Source: JBBTCJ01 sp038043285
GTDB lineage: Bacteria; Planctomycetota; Phycisphaerae; UBA1845
Assembly: GCA_038043285.1 (NCBI GenBank)
Contig: JBBTCJ010000081.1
Span: 1-19,193, forward strand
Length of the DNA stretch: 19,193 bases
Reading direction: 5' to 3'
The notes under the pieces were generated by a model. The model saw nothing but the letters and a program-made list of their open reading frames with translations. It made no database searches and was not told the origin of the DNA. The position numbers were made by a program, and so were the translations under genes. Shown piece after piece: positions 15,796 to 19,193 of the stretch; positions within the stretch are counted from its first letter, which is position 1; every line of letters starts with the position of its first letter.

Positions 15796-17025
15796 ATGTC
15801 CTTCGGCGACGCTCAAGCTCGTTGCACCCTGGCCCTCGAAGATGGGACGGTCTTTTTCGGCCGGCGCCTCGGCGCCGAGGGGACGCAAACGGGCGAGGTC
15901 GTGTTCAACACCTCGCTGACCGGCTACCAGGAGATCCTCACCGACCCCTCGTATTGCGGACAGATTGTGACCATGACCTATCCGCAGATGGGCAACTACG
16001 GCGTGAACGAGGAGGACGTTGAGTCGGCCCGACCTCAGGTGGCCGGATTCGTGGTCAAGGAATCTGCGGGGAGGTTCAGCAACTTCCGGGCGGCGCGGTC
16101 ACTGGATGACTACCTTTCCGCCCACGGGATCGTCGGCATTTCCGGGGTGGATACGCGGGCGCTGACCCGCAAGCTCCGCGTCGACGGGGCGATGCGCGGC
16201 GTGATCACCAGCGAGATTGACGACCCAGCCGAGTGCGTGCGGAAGGCACGGGAAGCGCCGTCGCTGGTCGGGGCGGACCTCGTGCGCGTGGTCGCGCCGA
16301 GCGATCCCTACGACTGGTCCACGCCATCGGATCCCGCGTTTGTCCGGCGACGCACGGACCGGCCCGAAGCACCGGGCGAAATCGGCAATCCCCTGGTCGT
16401 GGCCATCGACTGCGGCATGAAGAGGAACATTCTGCGGAATCTCGTGGACCTTGGGTGCCGCGTTCACGTCGTCCCGCCGACTTGGGATGCGAAGCGAATC
16501 CTGGAATGCAAGCCCCAAGGCGTGTTCGTCAGCAACGGACCTGGCGATCCGGCCGCCGTTCACTACGCCATCGACCTCCTACGGAACCTGATCGGAAAAG
16601 CGCCGATTTTCGGCATTTGCCTGGGCCATCAACTGCTGGCCTTGGCCCTGGGGGCCGAGACGTTCAAGTTGAGATTCGGCCATCGCGGCGGCAACCATCC
16701 GGTCCGCAACCTGACCACCGGTCGGGTGGAAATCACCTCACAGAACCACGGCTTCGCGGTCACGACCGATTCGCTCGAGCGGGCGGGCGGCGTGCCCACA
16801 CACATGAACCTCAATGACCAGACGCTGGAAGGCTTCGTCCACCGGGAACATCCGATCCTGGGTGTCCAGTACCATCCGGAGGCCAGTCCCGGCCCGCGCG
16901 ATGCAACCTATCTGTTCGATTGCTTCGCAACAATGATGCGGACCGGTCGTCCGCCGACCGGCGGCGACATGTTCGGCGCACAGCAGGCCCTGGCGTCCCG
17001 CCCCAGCGCGCCGATCCGGTCATGA
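15796..17025 (+). CDS. carA: Carbamoyl phosphate synthase small subunit
   Basis: Glutamine amidotransferase subunit that hydrolyses glutamine and passes ammonia to CarB for carbamoyl phosphate, used in pyrimidine and arginine synthesis. The 409-aa product has the CarA N-terminal domain (ALEDGTVFFGRRLGA, VFNTSLTGYQEILTDPSY, VSGVDTRALTR-type segment) and a class I glutaminase domain. Its triad is C275 in GICLGHQ, H360 and E362 in QYHPEASPGP, compared with C269/H353/E355 in E. coli. The ATG at 15796 fits the family N-terminus; the frame is open to 15628, but that part is unlike CarA. The last 25 residues are a Pro/Ala-rich tail beyond the fold. No carB follows, so the subunits are encoded apart. 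Confidence 0.97.
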   Translation: MSFGDAQARCTLALEDGTVFFGRRLGAEGTQTGEVVFNTSLTGYQEILTDPSYCGQIVTMTYPQMGNYGVNEEDVESARPQVAGFVVKESAGRFSNFRAARSLDDYLSAHGIVGISGVDTRALTRKLRVDGAMRGVITSEIDDPAECVRKAREAPSLVGADLVRVVAPSDPYDWSTPSDPAFVRRRTDRPEAPGEIGNPLVVAIDCGMKRNILRNLVDLGCRVHVVPPTWDAKRILECKPQGVFVSNGPGDPAAVHYAIDLLRNLIGKAPIFGICLGHQLLALALGAETFKLRFGHRGGNHPVRNLTTGRVEITSQNHGFAVTTDSLERAGGVPTHMNLNDQTLEGFVHREHPILGVQYHPEASPGPRDATYLFDCFATMMRTGRPPTGGDMFGAQQALASRPSAPIRS

Positions 17026-17142
17026 TCCGGCTGGTTGCCGCGGTTACGCGGAAAATGCGCTGCGGCATCGTCATATGCGCCGTCCGTAGCGACCACGGAA
17101 AACTAGTGCTCCGAAGCAGCCAAACATTCGAGTAGGGTTCTT

Positions 17143-17156
17143 CACCGCTTGCGGTG
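17143..17156 (+). terminator. CUUG-loop hairpin downstream of carA
   Basis: CACCGC and GCGGTG form a perfect inverted repeat with TT at the centre. In the carA sense it is a 5-bp stem with a G-CUUG-C loop, 117 bases after the stop codon. No T-tract follows. It shares loop and orientation with the hairpins after metH and the wzc-like gene. Confidence 0.45.
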
Positions 17157-17182
17157 GGGAACGGACGAAGAGCGGGAACTCT

Positions 17183-17204
17183 CAGTCCCCCAGCCCAAGG
17201 ACTG
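17183..17204 (+). other. Second hairpin downstream of carA
   Basis: CAGTCC and GGACTG enclose a ten-base loop; a competing stem CCCCAG/CTGGGG uses overlapping bases. No T-tract follows. It may contribute to the carA 3' end. Confidence 0.3.
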
Positions 17205-17463
17205 GGGCACCCAACCCGCAGCTTTAGGTGCGATGCACCACTCGCTCTTCACCTGCGCTTTCCCGAACCGGCGGCGTCCATCCACCATCGTAGGCCGACC
17301 GGCAGCAGTGGTTCTGCCCGATAACTTCAGACGGTCCGGGAATCATCCGATGCACCGCTGCCGCGCAGTGAGTGCGCCCGCTCCTGGTGTACGGGGAGGC
17401 GCGGGCCGCGCTACGCGTTGACCGTGGATCAGAACGGACTTGTCGGGCACAAGGATCACGACG

Positions 17464-19193
17464 ATGTATACGACCCATTTCGGACTACGTTGCCTTCCCT
17501 TCGAGGATCGCGCGGACACGCAGTTCCTCTTTTCCACGCCGGAGTACGAGGAAACGCTGGCGGCGATGGAATACGAAGCCCGTTATGGCAAGGGAATCGC
17601 CCTGATTCTTGGCGAGGCGGGAACCGGAAAAACGCTCCTGATTCGGTCGTTGCTTCTTCGTCTGAAGACCATCGATCGGGCGGTGGTTCTTACCTGTCCG
17701 CCGAACGGAACCATGGACCTGGTCCGCGAGTGCTGCAAGGGTTTCGGCGTGACGCTCCCGTCCGCCCCGAGCACGACGCGGCGACTGAACCGTCTCCGTC
17801 GACACCTCGAACGCAACGTCAAGGCCGGCTGCCTCTCCACCCTGGTTGTGGACCAGGCGGAGAATCTCAGTCCCGAGGCGTTCTCCGACCTGTCGGCGCT
17901 GACGGATCTCAACGGTGAGCGCGGCCGGCTGCTGAGCGTCGTGCTCTCCGGTCAGCCTCGCCTTCGTACGCAACTTTTTCAGCCGGAACATGCCCGGCTG
18001 CGACAACGGCTCTTCGGCGAACGGACGGTCATGCCGCTGACGCCGAGCGAAACCGAGGCCTACGTGATCCATCGCCTGCGCGTCGCGGGCGCCGTGGATG
18101 ACGGCGTCTTCGACGCCAAGTCAATGGCATTGATCCACGAGGCATCGGGCGGCGTTCCGCGCATGATCCATAAGATCGCCAACGCCGCGATGCTGGCCGC
18201 CTTTGGCGCGGGACGCAGGAGGATCGACGCAGGCATGGTATCCGAGGTCACCCACGGAAAGGTGCTGAGACAGCGGACCGCCGACGCCGCGTTCATCCAG
18301 GCGTCCTCGGAGATCACGGCTCGCGCCGCCGTTCCGATGAGCGCGGCGGTGGAATCGCCGTTCGCTCCGATGGCGATCACTTCGGACAGGCGGGATTGGA
18401 ATTGGACGACCGGTTCTTCCCTGAATCACCTGGACGCCACGGAGGAGGCCGCGCCGGACGACCCCACGGGGGCAGCCATCGTCGACGGCGCCGCGTGCGG
18501 CATTTCGTCGACCCGCGTCGGCGCTTCCGCAGCGACGGCGTTCGATGCAACAATCTCGACGCTCAGCGAGGAGGACATTGTTCTTCAATGCGAACGCCTC
18601 GAACAGACCCTCGCCCGCGCGGAGCGCATCAACACCACGAGCGAGGCGACCTTAGCGCAGATTCAGGCCGTTGAGAAACACGTGCAGACGTTGGCCGACC
18701 GCGCGATCAAGGTCTCGGCAAAGCTGGACGGGTCGGTGCAACAAGGTCTGTCGGCCGCCGGCGACGTGAACACACGAATCGATCGCGCGCTGATGGAGCT
18801 GGACCGTCGGGCGGCGGCCATCGAGGCGCGGGTCTCCCGCGCCGTCGCCCTGGCATCGCAGGCCGACACCCAGGCGCAGCAGTCGCAAGCCCTGACCGAG
18901 CAGGCCGAGGGCGTGGAGACGCGCCTGACCGGACTGGCCGAGCAGCTTGCCGACCGGGCGGAAGAGGTCCAGGAACGGATGGCCGCCCTGCTGACCAGAA
19001 TTCAAAACGCCGAGGAGACGGAAGCTCGGCTACAGAATGTCACCGTCCGCGCGGGGTCCATCGGCGCGGAGGCGGATACCCGGGCCGCTGTCGTCGAGAC
19101 GAATCTCCGGCGAACGCTCGAAACCGCGGAAAAACGCTTCCAAGGCGCGGCCGAAGAAATACAGCGCAAGATCCAGGCGACGATTGATCGCGG
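17464..19193 (+). CDS. ExeA/PEP-CTERM-locus-type AAA ATPase with coiled-coil extension (partial)
   Basis: An AAA ATPase of the ExeA/GspA group, the type found as a putative secretion ATPase in exosortase-linked EPS loci. At least 576 residues are present; the frame is open at the window end. It opens with the family signature MYTTHFGLRCLPFE. Walker A is GEAGTGKT (residues 50-57, K56). Walker B reads VVDQAENL (D130-Q131), where ExeA-like proteins usually have DEAQNL. LSGQPRL (about 161) and GGVPRMIHKIAN (about 229) complete the ATPase. A variable linker (about 270-366) leads to a long Ala/Glu/Gln/Arg-rich heptad coiled coil from about 368 to the edge. I see no membrane segment in the visible part. 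AAGGA at 17451-17455 sits eight bases before the ATG. It lies 3 kb from the wza-exosortase-wzc operon and is probably functionally tied to it. Confidence 0.88.
   Translation, partial: MYTTHFGLRCLPFEDRADTQFLFSTPEYEETLAAMEYEARYGKGIALILGEAGTGKTLLIRSLLLRLKTIDRAVVLTCPPNGTMDLVRECCKGFGVTLPSAPSTTRRLNRLRRHLERNVKAGCLSTLVVDQAENLSPEAFSDLSALTDLNGERGRLLSVVLSGQPRLRTQLFQPEHARLRQRLFGERTVMPLTPSETEAYVIHRLRVAGAVDDGVFDAKSMALIHEASGGVPRMIHKIANAAMLAAFGAGRRRIDAGMVSEVTHGKVLRQRTADAAFIQASSEITARAAVPMSAAVESPFAPMAITSDRRDWNWTTGSSLNHLDATEEAAPDDPTGAAIVDGAACGISSTRVGASAATAFDATISTLSEEDIVLQCERLEQTLARAERINTTSEATLAQIQAVEKHVQTLADRAIKVSAKLDGSVQQGLSAAGDVNTRIDRALMELDRRAAAIEARVSRAVALASQADTQAQQSQALTEQAEGVETRLTGLAEQLADRAEEVQERMAALLTRIQNAEETEARLQNVTVRAGSIGAEADTRAAVVETNLRRTLETAEKRFQGAAEEIQRKIQATIDR

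Larger units (their letters stand above)
17026..17463. other. Intergenic stretch between carA and the ATPase gene
   Basis: About 440 bp without a supported gene. It contains the CUUG-loop hairpin (17143-17156), a second stem CAGTCC (17183-17188) / GGACTG (17199-17204), and a GC palindrome near 17399-17411. TTGACC at 17418-17423 could be a -35 for the ATPase gene but lacks a -10 partner. Confidence 0.4.

Overview
This is a GC-rich (roughly 63-65 %) bacterial chromosomal window with ordinary housekeeping genes interleaved with an envelope/exopolysaccharide (EPS) region. The combination of Wza-type exporter, exosortase, Wzc-like protein and ExeA/PEP-CTERM-type ATPase, the high GC, frequent missing Shine-Dalgarno sites and interspersed short palindromes fit a Planctomycetota (Phycisphaerae-like) genome. 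That assignment is inference; there is no rRNA or marker gene here to prove it. No tRNA, rRNA, CRISPR array, transposase or integrase is visible.

Layout, left to right. (1) 188-3685, minus: metH, cobalamin-dependent methionine synthase, ending in a perfect hairpin (168-187). (2) 3988-6468, plus: a two-gene O-acyl transfer cassette, an AlgI-like MBOAT followed by a membrane-anchored SGNH/AlgJ-like protein. (3) 9485-6581, minus: a strong sigma70-type promoter, a TPP riboswitch with an extended P5 arm, thiC, a 53-codon ORF and a DUF488 gene. The small ORF is joined to both neighbours by ATGA overlaps, so this looks like one translationally coupled operon. (4) 14444-9646, minus: the EPS export operon wza - exosortase - wzc-like. 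The exosortase has an intact Cys/Arg/His triad, but the wzc-like product has lost its Walker A lysine. (5) 14757-15188, plus: a small Ig-like lipoprotein, then a strong intrinsic terminator and a possible 28-codon membrane peptide. (6) 15796-17025, plus: carA, with a promoter placed so that its mRNA should start at the ATG. (7) 17464 to the right edge, plus: an ExeA/PEP-CTERM-locus-type AAA ATPase continuing into a long coiled coil and cut by the window end.

How the genes may work together: the Wza lipoprotein, the Wzc-like protein, the exosortase and the coiled-coil ATPase are the usual companions of PEP-CTERM/exosortase EPS loci. Here they are split into two blocks separated by the lipoprotein and carA. 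The MBOAT/SGNH pair could acetylate an exported polysaccharide, but it is 3 kb away and unlinked by operon. metH and thiC are core metabolism.

The points most worth a second look are: the small ORF coupled at both ends in the thiC operon; the extended arm of the TPP riboswitch; a family of 3' hairpins that, read in the sense of the upstream gene, all have a G-CUUG-C loop; the degenerate Walker A of the Wzc-like protein; and the Walker B change in the coiled-coil ATPase.
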